From Caecitellus pseudoparvulus (lineage: Eukaryota > Bigyra: Bicosoecida): a stretch of DNA of 64,000 nucleotides. The stretch covers positions 310,001 to 374,000 of the forward strand of contig CBFFRQ010000064.1 of assembly GCA_965644315.1 (NCBI GenBank), given 5' to 3'. The notes under the pieces are model-generated. The model had not been told where the DNA came from and did no database searches. It worked only from the letters and a program-made list of their open reading frames with translations. A program made the translations under genes and the position numbers. Below, one piece after another: positions 10,867 through 22,345 of the stretch; the stretch's first letter is position 1; every line of letters starts with the position of its first letter.

Positions 10867-11674
10867 TGTCCTTGTGACCCTGCACGCGGACGCTGTTGCG
10901 GCCAGCGGCGCGGGGGCTGGGGCCTCTGCCGCCAGCAAGCACCACTCCACCACTGAAAACACTGCCAAGGCCCTGGCGCGCGTTGAAGTGAGGCGCACAG
11001 CAGCTGCAGCATAGGACCCGTAGTCAGTGTACCTCGGTATCTGCACGGTTGGAGCAGCACGTACTTTGCCTTGCATGGTCGGCCTGCCGCCGCACACGCA
11101 CCTGCATGCAGCGTTTTCTGTCAGGCCACGCCCTTGACAGTGAGCCCAGCTGCCCACCAGAGGCATTGAACAAGTCCACCTCTATCCTTGCACCTAGAAA
11201 GCCCTTTTCAGTGACAGCCCCCGGTGATAAGCACCTGCGAGGCCATCCATGGTCGGCGTGCGTTTCGCAGGCGTCAACGCAGCGGCACGCCAGCCTCACA
11301 AGGTGGCCCTGGGTGGGACGCTGGACAAGGCTTGCGGATCGAGCTCTGCCACACAAAGAACAAGCGATGCCAATGGAATTAGCAGGCGGGCTGCAACGCG
11401 GCAACCAGAGCAGACGCCGTGGGCGCGCGCCATGGCGCACAGTGCGTGCTTTGCACGGGCGAAACGTGCCTGCGCCCCCCCCTCCCGGCGGCAAGCACCG
11501 CCATTCAGAGGCAGTACAGCGCACCAAGCACATGCGTTAACACACCCAGATTTTCTGGCATCATGATTTGGAGTTGCAGGGGCTCTTGCTGCTCCCCCGC
11601 ATGTGCTGGTTCACTCCCAGGGATCCCTACGCGCAGCCTCTAGCAGCCTGGCACCAGCCCGCACTGGAAGAAGC
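10867..11674. other. Intergenic region upstream of syntaxin 5, no gene supported
   Basis: 808 bases between outward-reading genes. Several short overlapping frames exist on both strands but none has recognisable protein character. GTTTCGC near 11264 and GCGAAAC near 11459 belong to a motif recurring in the window. Confidence 0.4.
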
Positions 11675-12843
11675 ATGGATCGCACTGAGCAGTTCACCCA
11701 GCTGGCAAATGAAGCAAAGCGCGCACAGCCCCCTGCTGGGCCACTGAGCTTGCCAAAGTGAGTGTGCGCCAAAGCCAGCGTGGCAAGCTGCACCTGCTCA
11801 GCAACCTCTGCTGCACCTCCTGCGCAGGGCCCAAGCCCCTAAGCTGCTGACTGCATCACGCCAAATGTGTCGTCAGATGAAAGCCACCGCACAACTGACC
11901 AAGGAGCTGCTGCAACTCGCTCAGCAGAAAGGACTGTTCACCGACCCTGCGCAGCAAATCGCAGAGCTGGCGCCGACCATTCGTGCAAACATCAAGGCCA
12001 TGGAGAGCCAGCTGGCTTCGTTCGCGAGTGCCATCGGACAGTACTCCCTTTCCGTGCGTTGTGCTGGCGCAGCCTCGCTCGTACCCATGCGTACTCGACG
12101 TCTCAAGCCGACCCCGCGTTTCGCAGCGAAACGCGCGTGGACACTGGAATGGCGTGTTGGAAATCATGAAGGCCCAGGGCCTTGCAAATGCCACAGGCCT
12201 CAGGAACGCCCTCAAGGCGCGCTCAGAGGCGCTGGCAGATCAGGCTACCAGACGGGCCAAGCTCTCTGCTGGGCAGTGGGTATCGTCGGCTGCCATGAAG
12301 TCACCTCTCTTTGCTGCTCCAGCTGCGCCACGTGGCCCCAGCTCGGCAGGCCGGCCCACAGCGCAGCAGTCAGTGCCCTCCACAGCTCCTGCACCTGCAG
12401 TGCCCAACTTCAACATGCCTGCTGGCGCCTTGCGGCGGCGCCCTGGCCACACCTCAGCTGAGACAGCCCTGCCATGGAGGGCAGGGGGCTCTGGCCCCCC
12501 CTCGGCGGCGCCTGCCGTGGCAGCCTTCCCCACAGACAGGTACAGTGCCCAGAAGATCGCCCACCAGCGCCAGGCGCGGGAACGGCTCTCCACCGCGCGT
12601 GCCGTGGAGAGCAGCATCGCCGAGCTGGGTGAGATGATGGGCCGCATGGCGAGCCTTGTAGCGGCAGACCAAGCCACCATCGACAGCATCGAGGGCGATG
12701 CGCTGCATGCCCACGACGCCATGGAGGCGGCCCGGGCGGAGCTGTACAAGTACTACGCCATGGTGAGCGAAGACCGCGGCCTGATCGTGAAGTCCCTGGC
12801 CGTCGTGGCAGCCATCATCGTGCTGTTCATGGTGTTCAAGTGA
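11675..12843 (+). CDS. STX5: Syntaxin 5 / Sed5-type Qa-SNARE
   Basis: ER-Golgi fusion SNARE. Exons 11675-11757, 11828-12053 and 12127-12843 give 341 residues, close to animal syntaxin 5. The start MDRTEQFTQLANEAK matches the Sly1-binding N-terminus of the Sed5 group. Exon 2 encodes helices of the Habc domain (TKELLQLAQQKGLF and AELAPTIRANIKAMES). The SNARE helix begins near RAVESSIAELGEMMG and has Gln at the zero layer (in LVAADQATIDSIE). A single C-terminal membrane anchor, SLAVVAAIIVLFMVF, ends the protein. Intron 2 (GTGCGT donor) ends inside a 21-base inverted repeat. The Pro/Ala-rich linker between Habc and SNARE parts is longer than usual. Confidence 0.92.
12115..12135. repeat. 21-base inverted repeat spanning a 3' splice site
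   Basis: Arms CGCGTTTCGC and GCGAAACGCG pair perfectly around a single A. The acceptor AG of syntaxin intron 2 lies at the centre, so a hairpin in the pre-mRNA would cover the splice site. Confidence 0.85.
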
Positions 12844-12953
12844 CCCGCAGCGAGAATGCATTGGACAGGGCGGTGGCGTCCAGCTGCTGCTCAGCGTGCG
12901 TGGCAGGGCGTGACGTGGTGCCGCTGGCTCCCCGCCCTGCCGCCTGCTCTTAT

Positions 12954-12980
12954 CGGCGGCGGCGGCGGCGGCGGCGGCGC
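12954..12980. repeat. CGG trinucleotide repeat
   Basis: About nine tandem CGG units between the convergent syntaxin and SmD1 genes, in 3' flanking sequence. Confidence 0.9.
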
Positions 12981-13024
12981 AGCTTGGGATTGGGTCAGGG
13001 TGAGCACCGACACACGCCAGTGCT

Positions 13025-13570
13025 TCAGTAGCGGCCACGTCCCCGGCCCCGGCCCCGGCCCCGACCACGCCCACGGCCTCGTCCACGCCCACGTCCGCGC
13101 CCGCGAGAGCTCTCCCGAGGGGGCTTCTGCTTGGGGGAGTCGTCGATGAGGTGCGTGTCCAGGTTCAGGCTGTCTGGCAGGATGACCATGCGGATGTTGT
13201 TGCCGCGGACAGAGAGTGTCTCCAGCTCAACGGTGTTCTGTCCCTTCATCGTCATCTTCACGTTCTTGACATGGGTGTTCATGGCCACGTCCACCCCTGC
13301 GAGGGTGCGGGGCGCCGTGAGCAGGGCACGGCACGCGCTGGCTGACGGCGGAAATTGAGCTGCCCTCAACACCTTCCTGTGCTGCAGCTGCGCGACGCAC
13401 CTGTGATGGTGCCGTGGATCTGCGTGCCATTCTTCAGTTCAATGGTCACAGTCTCGTTGGACAGCTTCATCAAGAACCTGGGGCACAGGCAAGGCGGCGA
13501 GGCGGTGGTTCGCAGGCAAGCTCTTGCTGGCGCTGGGAGGTGCCGCCGCTGCGCACCTGACGAGCTTCAT
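13025..13570 (-). CDS. SNRPD1: Small nuclear ribonucleoprotein SmD1
   Basis: Core spliceosomal Sm-ring subunit. Minus-strand exons 13557-13570 (14 bases), 13401-13477 and 13025-13296 join to 120 residues, the family's usual length (human 119). Exon 1 encodes only MKLV and part of Arg, and [19 protein letters not shown] then reads across the join exactly as in SmD1. Sm1 covers [14 protein letters not shown] with the VDVAMNTH motif, and Sm2 has [16 protein letters not shown]. The tail is a (GR)n tract, the known site of symmetric arginine dimethylation and SMN binding. The very short first exon would be missed by simple gene finding. Confidence 0.97.
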
Positions 13571-14276
13571 GGTGCAGCAACGGGCGGCGAACCGGCGTCA
13601 CGCGTTTCCGTGTGCTTGGCGGGGTATTGCGGCACTCCTGGCTGCGTGGGGCAGGTGAGCGCAGCAGGGGAGCTGAGCAAGCAGGGCCTGGCAAGCAACC
13701 TGGAGCGCGTGGCAGGGCAACAGCTGAGCGGCCTGGACCTCGCTGGACGGGAAGGTTTCAATGCTCGGCGTTGGAAAGTGTGGCTGTGCAGCTTCGCTTT
13801 GTGTTGCAGGGGCGGGGGGCGTGGGACGGCGGGGGGGGGGGCCTCCTCTCGCTCGGCACCAGGATGAGCTCAACCCCGAGCCGAGCTGAGAAGCATGAAT
13901 GGGGGGAGGGGGGTGCCCTGGCCTGGCCGGCAGTGCAAGGGGCTTCCTATGTTCCTCAGTTCGTCAGGCTCAACATTCCCAACATTGCTCCCTTCCAGCC
14001 TCTGCTTGTCGTTGAATGCGAGCAGCTTCTGCGGCAACAGCCCAGAGTTGCAGCACGCAACGCGGCGCCCCGGCCCGCCCGTCACACGAAGCAGGAAGAG
14101 CTTGGCGGCAGAGAAACGCAGGCCCCACAGGCTGCGCCCTCGCCCCTTCCCTTTTCTTGTCAGCCTCGCTCCCGTTGAGCAGGGACGTGAAACAAACAGC
14201 GTTTCACCGGCGTTGCGCGGAAACCTGCGGACCACGCAGCGCGCACCCTCCTCCCCGGCCACACCTGGTTCCCAAG
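13571..14276. other. Divergent intergenic region, SmD1 / Arl8-like
   Basis: 706 bases with no convincing gene. It contains an 11-base G run near 13831 and, close to the Arl8 start, an inverted repeat GTGAAAC...GTTTCAC at 14187-14207. Confidence 0.4.
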
Positions 14277-14886
14277 ATGGGCGCCTGGATGTCCTCTCTG
14301 TTTGAAAGCCTCTGGGCAAAGAGCCTGGAAGTGTGAGTGGGCTGGCAGTCCTCGGGTTCGCACGCCGACACGCCAGCGCAAGTTCCGTGGCCCCGCTTGC
14401 CTCTGTCGCAGGGCCATCGTCGGACTGGCCAATGCCGGCAAGTCCACCTTGCTGAACGTGCTGGCAGACGGCTCCAGCGTGGAGACAGCCCCCACCATCG
14501 GCTTGGATGTCAAGTTCGTGAAGAAGAACAACGTCTCCATCAAGGCGTGGGACCTAGGCGGGCAGAAGGACTTCCGGTCCGAGTGGGCACGGTACGCAGC
14601 GGACTGCCAAGTCATCCTCTTTGTGGTGGATGCCGCCGCGCCAGAGCAGGTGCCCGAAGCTCGCCAGGAGCTGCACCGCTTGCTGGAGCACCGGCCACTG
14701 GCCGACAAGCCCATTTGCGTGGTGGCCAACAAGATGGACCTGCAGCAGGTGCTGAATGAGGAGGAGCTCATCAAGAGCCTGAACCTGGACTACATCATGA
14801 ACCCCTGGATCGTCATCCCTGCCAGTGCCAAGATGAACACGAACATCGACGCCGTCCTGCAGTGGCTCGTGGAGCAAGCCAGCTGA
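14277..14886 (+). CDS. Arf-family small GTPase, Arl8-like
   Basis: Exons 14277-14332 and 14412-14886 join in phase 2 to 176 residues. Exon 1 encodes a short amphipathic helix, MGAWMSSLFESLWAKSLEV. The Gly2 could allow myristoylation, although Arl8 is classically acetylated. G motifs: G1 GLANAGKST, G3 WDLGGQ, G4 NKMD and G5 SAK. The DxGGQ and the overall run WARYAADCQVILFVVDAA resemble Arl8, which places lysosomes and axonal vesicles on kinesins in animals; a lysosome or late-endosome role here is inference. Asn and Ala replace the usual residues of the first loop (GLxxSGKT), so another Arl subfamily remains possible. Confidence 0.85.
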
Positions 14887-15457
14887 GAGGGCGGTGCAGG
14901 CTGCATGGACGCCAGGCATACACCACCTGTGCATGCAGCTTTCGCACAGTGGCTGCCTCTCTGGGCGCACGGGTGTCGTGCTTCTCGCGTTGGCGTGCAG
15001 GCATGCTTTGTCTGTACGGTGAAGGTCGCACAGCGTCCCCAGCCTGCCCCCCTTGCCAGCGTGCACTGGGCAGACGGCAACACCTGGCCTGCACAACGCT
15101 TGCTGCAAGTGGCAATGCGCTGCCGCTGTGCATTCGAACGGGCATCAACGAAGCCTGCATGTGCGCGCGGCGTCAGTGACAGCTGGAACACCCACGGCTG
15201 CATTCTGCGCGGCGCGGCACATTTCAGGAACTGCAAATGCATGAACGAGGACTGCAGCAGATGCAAGGTACACATTGCGCCACTCTGCCCAGGTGCATGC
15301 GCAGCCTGTCACTCTGCACTGGTGAACCGGGCCAGCAACGCAGCGGCAGCCAGGCCACGCCGAGCGACCAGCGTACTATTGCACCGGCTGTAGTGGAGCT
15401 CAACTGCGTCAAAGTTGTGCAGCAGTGAGGGCATATCTTTCTTGAAGCACGCTGATC
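14887..15457. other. Intergenic region, no gene supported
   Basis: 571 bases between two plus-strand genes. A 162-codon frame crosses it but has no protein-like composition, so I read this as 3' and 5' flanking sequence. Confidence 0.4.
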
Positions 15458-17530
15458 ATGGATGCCTCTCCAGGACTTGCCAGTGACTCTGACCTCGGCA
15501 TTGTTGAGTATGGCGCAGGCGAGGACAGCGGCTCAGACGGCGCGTTTGAAGACCAGGTGGCGGCTCACCTGCAGCTCAAGGAGAAGTCAGGTGCCTCTCG
15601 CACTGATATCTTCCGTGAACCCACGCCTGCTGATCCCCACACCTCCCACGGAGCTGCTGCGCCGCAGCACCAGTCGGGCAGCGTGCGGGAAGCAACGGCT
15701 GGCCAGCGGCCACGCTCTGCCATACGAAGGCGGCCACAGAGCGCAGCTCCAGACCGACGCAGAGTACAGCTGCAAGATCCCCAAGAACGCTGGCGTTCAG
15801 AGCATGCGGCAGGCCCCCTCCCACAGCGCCCAGGCACTGCCCATGCAGTGGGGAGTCGCTCTGCGACGCTGCTGCCAATGCCGCAGCGCTCTGCCGCCAC
15901 CACGCTGCGCAGCCCTGCCTACACCGAACAAGACGATGGAGATGTCTTTCAAGTTTCACCAGACACGGTGGCAGGCTCGCCCCTGCGTGCTTCTGCCGCT
16001 GCCGGCCGGTCGGGCGGTGCCCGGGCCAAGGCTGGCCGGAGCACCCGCTCTCGATCAGGCGCTCGGCGCTCCCGTGGCACGCCCAGCCGGGCGGGGTCCG
16101 CCCAGCGGCCGCCCTGGGACGCTCGCACGTCCACTGCCTCCCTGCCAGCCACGTCCACGTCTGGGCGGGCGGGGAACCTCACCCCCATCCGGCGAGGGGC
16201 GCGGGGCAGCGCCGCCAGTGCCGCACGCACCCTGGCCCAGCAAGGCCGCCCTGCCCCACGCCACAGCGCCTCCGCCGCGCAGCTGCCCTCCCGGCACCAA
16301 CACACCTCCTCCAGCATGACGGCTGGCGCGGGAGAGGACCTCACGTACGGCCTGGGCCAGGAAGGAATCTCCTCCGCCATGGCCTCCTCTCTACGGCGCA
16401 GCGGCAGCCGCCGCCGCCGCCCTCGCTCGGCAGCTGCCCTCATGGCCAGGTCACAGCGCAAGCAACGCAGCAGCTTTGACAGCACGACCCGTGAGTTGGC
16501 CAGCATCGCGCACCAGCAGATGCTTCTGGCACGCACACAGGTGCAGCAAGCCAACGCGTGGGCTGATGTGCTGCAGCTGCCACGACGGTACGAGCTGCGA
16601 GTAACAGTGCCGGCTGGATCTGCCACCGCGGACTGGCTACAGGCAGCGGCGCAGGCCATGGAGATGGATGCAGACACCGCCGCGGCGGCGGGGGAGGAGG
16701 GGGCCGCATCCGGTCCGACGGGTGGCCGCCCCGTCGCCGCAGCGGGTCCAGGAGTGCCCGTGTCCAGTGCCCTGCTCAGCAACATTTTCCTCAGCACAGC
16801 GCGGGGCGGCAGCACCATCCGTGATGCCGCCGGCGCGCCAGGTGGTACGGGAGTGCAGCGCAGGCGGCGCCCTGCTTCTGGGGGAGGCGCCACGCCCCTC
16901 GGCCCAGCTGCCATAGCCAGCTCTGCGGCAGCAGTGGACACGGCACTGCCAGCGGGTGTGGAGCTGTCGTCGCAGGAGCTACGCGTGACTTTCCTGGAGG
17001 GGGGCACCGTGCAGCGCGATGTGCCGCTGGACATGTTTTTGCGGGGGGACTATGCTCGGCTGCAGAAGCATGTGCAGGTGCGGGGGCAAGGAGGGAGTGG
17101 TGGTGGCACATCTGCCGCGCCCTCCACCACCCCCATCAAGCCCCCCTCGAAGCCCCAGCGCGGCGCCACTCGGGACAGGCCCGGCCGGGCCTCTAGTCGC
17201 AGCAGCAGAGATGGCCTGGACCCCGCCCCTTCCACGTCATCCTTCGCCCGCACCGTAACCGGCCCTGCCGCACTGCCCTCCACGCTGGCCCAGCACAGGC
17301 AGCCTGCCCAGCACCCAGGCAGCAGCGGCAGCAAGGCCCCGGGTCCCAGCTCAGAAGGCCAGCGTTCCGCGGTGCAGGCACAGCTCTTGGCTATTCTGCA
17401 GGAGACGGCCACCCTCACGTACTGCCTGGAGCAGCAGGTGGGGTACCTGCGCGCTCAAGGCTGGGCGGCCGATGGCTCGCAAAGCCTGCTGCCTTCCAAC
17501 AACGCCAAAGACCTCGTCCTGGACGCGTGA
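15458..17530 (+). CDS. Hypothetical protein, largely disordered
   Basis: An uninterrupted frame of 690 residues starting at MDASPGLASDSDLG. Most is Ser/Arg/Ala/Gly/Pro-rich and probably unstructured. Three stretches look ordered: a helical, coiled-coil-like part with a following strand at about 332-385 (RELASIAHQQMLLARTQVQQ to RYELRV); a beta-rich patch at about 500-535 (ELRVTFLEGGTVQRDVPLDMFL); and a C-terminal helix (QLLAILQETATLTYCLEQQV). I do not recognise the family. The 182-base gap to a downstream CCDC33-like gene on the same strand hints at, but does not show, a flagellar role. Confidence 0.65.
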   Translation: MDASPGLASDSDLGIVEYGAGEDSGSDGAFEDQVAAHLQLKEKSGASRTDIFREPTPADPHTSHGAAAPQHQSGSVREATAGQRPRSAIRRRPQSAAPDRRRVQLQDPQERWRSEHAAGPLPQRPGTAHAVGSRSATLLPMPQRSAATTLRSPAYTEQDDGDVFQVSPDTVAGSPLRASAAAGRSGGARAKAGRSTRSRSGARRSRGTPSRAGSAQRPPWDARTSTASLPATSTSGRAGNLTPIRRGARGSAASAARTLAQQGRPAPRHSASAAQLPSRHQHTSSSMTAGAGEDLTYGLGQEGISSAMASSLRRSGSRRRRPRSAAALMARSQRKQRSSFDSTTRELASIAHQQMLLARTQVQQANAWADVLQLPRRYELRVTVPAGSATADWLQAAAQAMEMDADTAAAAGEEGAASGPTGGRPVAAAGPGVPVSSALLSNIFLSTARGGSTIRDAAGAPGGTGVQRRRRPASGGGATPLGPAAIASSAAAVDTALPAGVELSSQELRVTFLEGGTVQRDVPLDMFLRGDYARLQKHVQVRGQGGSGGGTSAAPSTTPIKPPSKPQRGATRDRPGRASSRSSRDGLDPAPSTSSFARTVTGPAALPSTLAQHRQPAQHPGSSGSKAPGPSSEGQRSAVQAQLLAILQETATLTYCLEQQVGYLRAQGWAADGSQSLLPSNNAKDLVLDA

Positions 17531-17712
17531 GCGGGGCAGGCATGCAATTCACACGTTTTGCCCTGTTTCACCTGCCAAGGCGTCCACCCAACCGTTTTCG
17601 GCCGGCGTAGGGTGTGCAGGTGCTGGCGTGGCCAGCGTTGCATGCGACCGCTGCCTGCCACGCTTCGCGAAGCACAGACTCGCGAGGGGCGCGCACACGG
17701 CCTGCTCCAGGC

Positions 17713-20700
17713 ATGTCTCAGGGAGATGGCCTGCTCAGGGTGCGCCTGATGGCGGTGCACATGCCTGCAGTGCACCACTACTACCTCCAAGTGCGCCTGG
17801 GCAGCAGCAACTCCCGTACCGAGATCTGCGAGCCTGCAGAGTACCCTCGTTTCAAGAAGGCTAGCCATGATTTCCGCTTGCAGGGGTCGTTAAGCTCAAG
17901 TACGTCCAGTCCATGTTGTGCTTGATTCTGCTGTCCCTATCCTGGGCAGCCAAAGGGCTGCTGCAAGTGCGCGCACGTTTCGTTGCCGTTTCGCCTCTGC
18001 CTGTCACAGATGGCGAGCAAGTCCTGCGTGTGACCGCGTACGTTGTGAAAGAAGGGGGAGCAGTGGGTGAACGTGGGACGGGCCATCGCCTGGGCAGTGC
18101 GTCTAGGCGGCTGGGTGCATTCCGCCACCGCCTCGTAACGGGGGCTTCTGTGCAGGTGCACTTTGTGCTATATGAAGCCGTGGCGGATGGACGCGCCAGC
18201 AGCAACCCCGTCGCCCGCGTCACGGCTGAGCTGCAGTACACGCAGCCTCAGCTGCAAGGCTCTATCCAACCCGAAGCCATGCCCAGTGAGGCCCCGGCCC
18301 TGGCTCCAGAGCACGCCTTTGCCTCTCCGCAAAGCTCCCCTCGGGGTCTGCAGCTGCTCGCCACGACACCTCGCTCCCGCGACATCAAGGCGGCCAATGC
18401 TGCCCTCACGCCACTGCAGGCGTCTCCTCCCTGGTGGCAGGCCTTTGCGGACGGAGACGTCAGCGTCGCCGCTGTGGGGCGTAGGGCCAGTGCCCTGCCA
18501 GCTCTCGCGGCGCACCAGCTTGCCCTCGCGCTGCAGGCTGATCCACAGCTGCTGACGCCGCCCAACCTGGCCTCCCTTGCTGTGCGCGCGCTGATGAAGA
18601 GTATGAAACGCTCGGCAGCCCTCGTGCGCTCACCGGTGGAAGCAGTGGGAGATTTCGGTGACGCCGCCCTGCCAACCGCCGGGCAGCCGAAGAAAGTGCG
18701 CAGCGCATACGCCTGTGACGCGCAGTGGCTGCGCCTTGGCATACGACGGGGGTGCTTGGTGGGCCATGTGGCAAGTGCGCAGCGGTCAGGCGTCTTCCGG
18801 GTGCGCTGCAGCGTTTCCGGGCTGCCTGACGGCGGGGGGTGGCATGAGGCAGTGACACAGGGCGCGGCATTGACTCCAGACGGCGCCCTCTCATGGGACA
18901 CGCCCCTGGTGCTGCAGCTGCCTCGGGAAGTGGATGAAGACAGCACCCTCGTGGACATTTCCCTGCAAGAAGTGGCCGTGGGGGCCAGTGCGCCGCCGCC
19001 CCCCCTCACTGCCAGCCTGCGCCTCGCTCAGCTGCCAGGCACAGCGACGAGCAGCACAATTCTCACGTGGCGCGGTGGGGAGGGGGGTGTCTTCACTGCT
19101 GCCTTGTGGCTTGTGGCTCATCGCACACAGGCGGCGCAGCAAGTGACCCCCACTGGCACAGGCGGCTCTGGGCGCGGCACTGAGCCTGTCGGAATCGAGC
19201 CAACGCCACAACGCCTGGTGGCGCTGCCCTCGACGCTCGCAGGACCGCAGCAGGCGTCAGAGGGAAAAGAAAGCAAGGAGGATGTGCAGGATGGCAGTGC
19301 CCCACTCTCAGCTCCCCTCACCACGCAAGCCTTGCTGGTCCCCCCCGCATTGCTGCCAGCTGCAGCGGCGTTGGCGCAGCAACGCAGCGCTCTCGCCTCG
19401 GCGGAGTTCCCAACAGCCGCCCCCTCTGCATCCAGCAAGCATGCAGCGTACACAGAGCACGTGTTGCAAGCCATGGCCGGCGCCCTGCAGACAACCCTTG
19501 GCACAGTCAACATGGCTACTGGGATGGTGCAGTTTTGCTGCGTGCACGCAGGTGCCTCGTATGCCACCAACGGAAACCGCGCACTGTGGAGCCCCCCGCC
19601 CAGCTTGCAGGCGGCAACAGCCGGAACTGTCATGGCACCGTGGACTGAGGCGGTGCGTGGCGGCGGATTGGCCCCCCAGGCTGGCCTGCTCCCCTCCACG
19701 TCGCTGCCCGGGCAAGCTGTGCCGCTGCTGGGTGCTGGCGCAGAGTGGGCGCTGACCCCCACCCCGCCCACCACCACACCTCAAGATGCCGACCCCAGCC
19801 AAGACACACCGGCCACGCCCCCGCCACCGGACGTCGGCTGGGCCGTGCCCGACACACTGTGGCAGGGTGGAGGGGTGTCCTCGGGTTTGGCGCAGTGGGG
19901 CCTCCTTGTCACCACCTTCGCCGACACCGCCCCCGGCGCAGCGTCTGCCCCCCTTCTCGACCTCCCAGCTGCCACTAGCGAGGCGTTCCCCCGCCTGGCC
20001 GCCGCCCTGCTGCCCAGCAAGCCCACAGCCCTGGCCTGCGTCGCACTCTCTCGCGCCCGCACTGCCGGCCAGGCCACTGGCACCAGTGACGCAGCCTTGC
20101 AAGCCCAGGCCCAAGCAGCCCTGGCGTCTGCGGGCTCGGCCCTGGGCTTGCCCAAGGCCATGCTGCCAGCGGTGCTGCTACTGCGCCCTCCGGCGGTGGG
20201 CGGCAGCGGCGCCACGACCCCAGGTCGCACGCGCAAGGACACCGTGCAAGCCATGAAGACCACGGGGGTGTACCCGGGTCTCCTGGCGGGCTCCACGTCT
20301 GCCTGCCCTGCCATGACGCCTTCTGGCCGTCAGGGCACGCTGGGCCTGTCGGTGTGGGCGTGGCCGGGGTACGAGCCGCCGCCGTGGGACAGTGGTCGCA
20401 GCGATGGTGCGGGGGCCGGCGGCAGTGCCGCAGAGTCCAAGGACGCCGCCGCCGCCGCCGCCCTCATCGCCACCACGCCGCCGCCCACGAACCAGGGCCT
20501 GCGCCGGGAACGCGCCTTGGCCTCGGCGCTTGCAGCCGAGCATGCGGCCAGGGCCGCCGCTGCACCTGTGGTGGTGGAAGTGCAGGCGGCCCTGGGGGAG
20601 GCAGCGACGCAAGGCGCAGCTGTGCCCGTCATGCCGCTGTCAGCGGTGCAAGCACTGTCACCGGCGCCCTTGCCCCCCCTCGGCGCACCCTCGCGCCCCG

Positions 20701-22130
20701 CCTCGCGCCCAGCCTCGCACCGCTCCAGCCAGTCCAGCGCGCTGTCTGCCCCCGGGAGCAGTCGAGCTGACAGCTCTCGCCTGGACACCCCCCCCTCCCG
20801 CGAGGCACGGAGTGGGGGGGGCGTGTCCCCCTCACCACCCCCCCCTGCGTCCGGCCTCCACGATGAGGCGGCTGCGCCCGCCCCTGTCCCAGGCACGCCG
20901 TCCGGGGGCAAGGAGCAGGAGGATGCCGAGTCTGTGTGCCCACCCCCCCCTGCCAGCCCTGGCCACCGCAGCCCCTCCCCTCTGCAGCCGCTACCAGCGG
21001 CCCTGCGCGGGCCACCCTCCCCACGCACCGCCCAGGCGCTGGCCAGCTGGGACTTTGCCTTCTTGCGCGCAGAGCACAGGGACACCGCCGCGAAACGCAC
21101 CATCGTGCACCTGATGTTCGAGGTGCAGCGGCTGTCTGCAGCGCTGCAGGAGGCGGGGGAAGACATCGTCTCCCTGCGCCAGCAGCTGGAAGCCGAGCAA
21201 TCTGCCGCTGCAGCGCGGGCGGCCACCTCCAGCAAGAGCAAGCAAGTGCAGGACGCGGCGTTGCGGGGGGAGGAAACTGCCCTGCTGCGGAAAGTGGCCC
21301 GGGTGGTGACTGCCGAGCGCCCTGTGCTGGAAGGCGGCCGTCGCGGCCTGCCGCCTGGTGCGCTGGGCCTGGAGTTGAAACGCAGTGAGATGAAGCAGGC
21401 CATTCAAATTCTGGCCCGCCGGCTGGCAGAGACAACGCGGCGGCTCACAGCAGCGTCTGCGGGGCAGACTGCTCTGGCGCCTGCCGTCGGCTCGGAACTG
21501 CCCTCAGCCACGCAGCTGCAAGCGCTGGACAGGCCTGACACTGCCGCATCGACGACGCCAGCAGGTGCCCGGGCGGCTCTACAGAAATTACATGCCCAGC
21601 ACGTAGCGCTGCAGAAGGCGCACTTCAAGCAGAACCGCTTCGTGCAGAGTTTGCAGACCCGCCTGAGCAAGGTGGAGTTGCTGCGCACAACTGTGAAAAC
21701 GCAGGAATCTGTCATCAACAAGCTGCAGCGATGGATCGAACACAAGCTGGAACTGCAGCACCGGATGTCCAGCAGGCCCCAGGCGCAGGCGGCACCTGAG
21801 GAAGGCTCCCTTGCGGCGTTGTTGCAAGCACGCGACCTGCGCATCCGAGTGCTGGAGGAGCAGCTGGTGGAGAACGCACAGCGCTTCTCAGAACAGCTGT
21901 CAGGGCTCAAGATCCAGCTCATGGAGGCTGAGGCTGGGGACGAGGGCAGCGTTGAACATGGGGGAGGGGGGCATGGCAGCAGTGGTGGCGAGGGCGACAG
22001 CGATCTGGAGGACGAGTGGCAAGACACGGACACTTTCCTGCCCACCACCGGGCGCAGTGGCGGGCTGGGCAGCGAGTGGAGCCCGACAGGTCTTGCGTCA
22101 GGCAGCACACGGGGCAAGTCCGGACACTAG
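17713..22130 (+). CDS. CCDC33: CCDC33-like C2-domain and coiled-coil protein
   Basis: A large protein of about 1,450 residues. A first exon probably starts at ATG 17713 (MSQGDGLLRVRLMAV, the first strand of a C2 fold) and joins the long frame that is open to 22130 at the acceptor ending 17883. The donor is uncertain: GTACCG near 17818 gives a 66-base intron, GTTTCA near 17848 a 36-base one. The middle is Pro/Ala-rich. The C-terminal third matches animal CCDC33 in order: a helix with EDIVSLRQQLE, then VKTQESVINKLQRWIEHKL, then RIRVLEEQLVENAQRFSEQL. CCDC33 is a ciliary and testis-enriched protein in vertebrates; flagellar location here is inferred. Assignment rests on pattern memory, so moderate confidence. 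Confidence 0.65.
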
Positions 22131-22345
22131 TGGCGCTTGAAGGTGTGCGTGCTCCTGCCCTCGCCAAGACGGTGCGGAAGCGAGCTGGTGCGTTGACTTT
22201 CACATCACCCCAGCCCAGCCGAGCTCCAGAGGCGACCGAAGTACAAATAAAGATAGCAACCCTTTTTGCCTCATGAAGCAGGTTGCTGCATTTTCGAACT
22301 GTCAGAGATGCTCAGGCCAAGCGCCCACACGGCAAACGTGCTATC

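Noticed and set aside
14905-15393. 162-codon frame downstream of the Arl8-like gene
   Set aside because: Composition unlike neighbouring proteins, no splice or family support.
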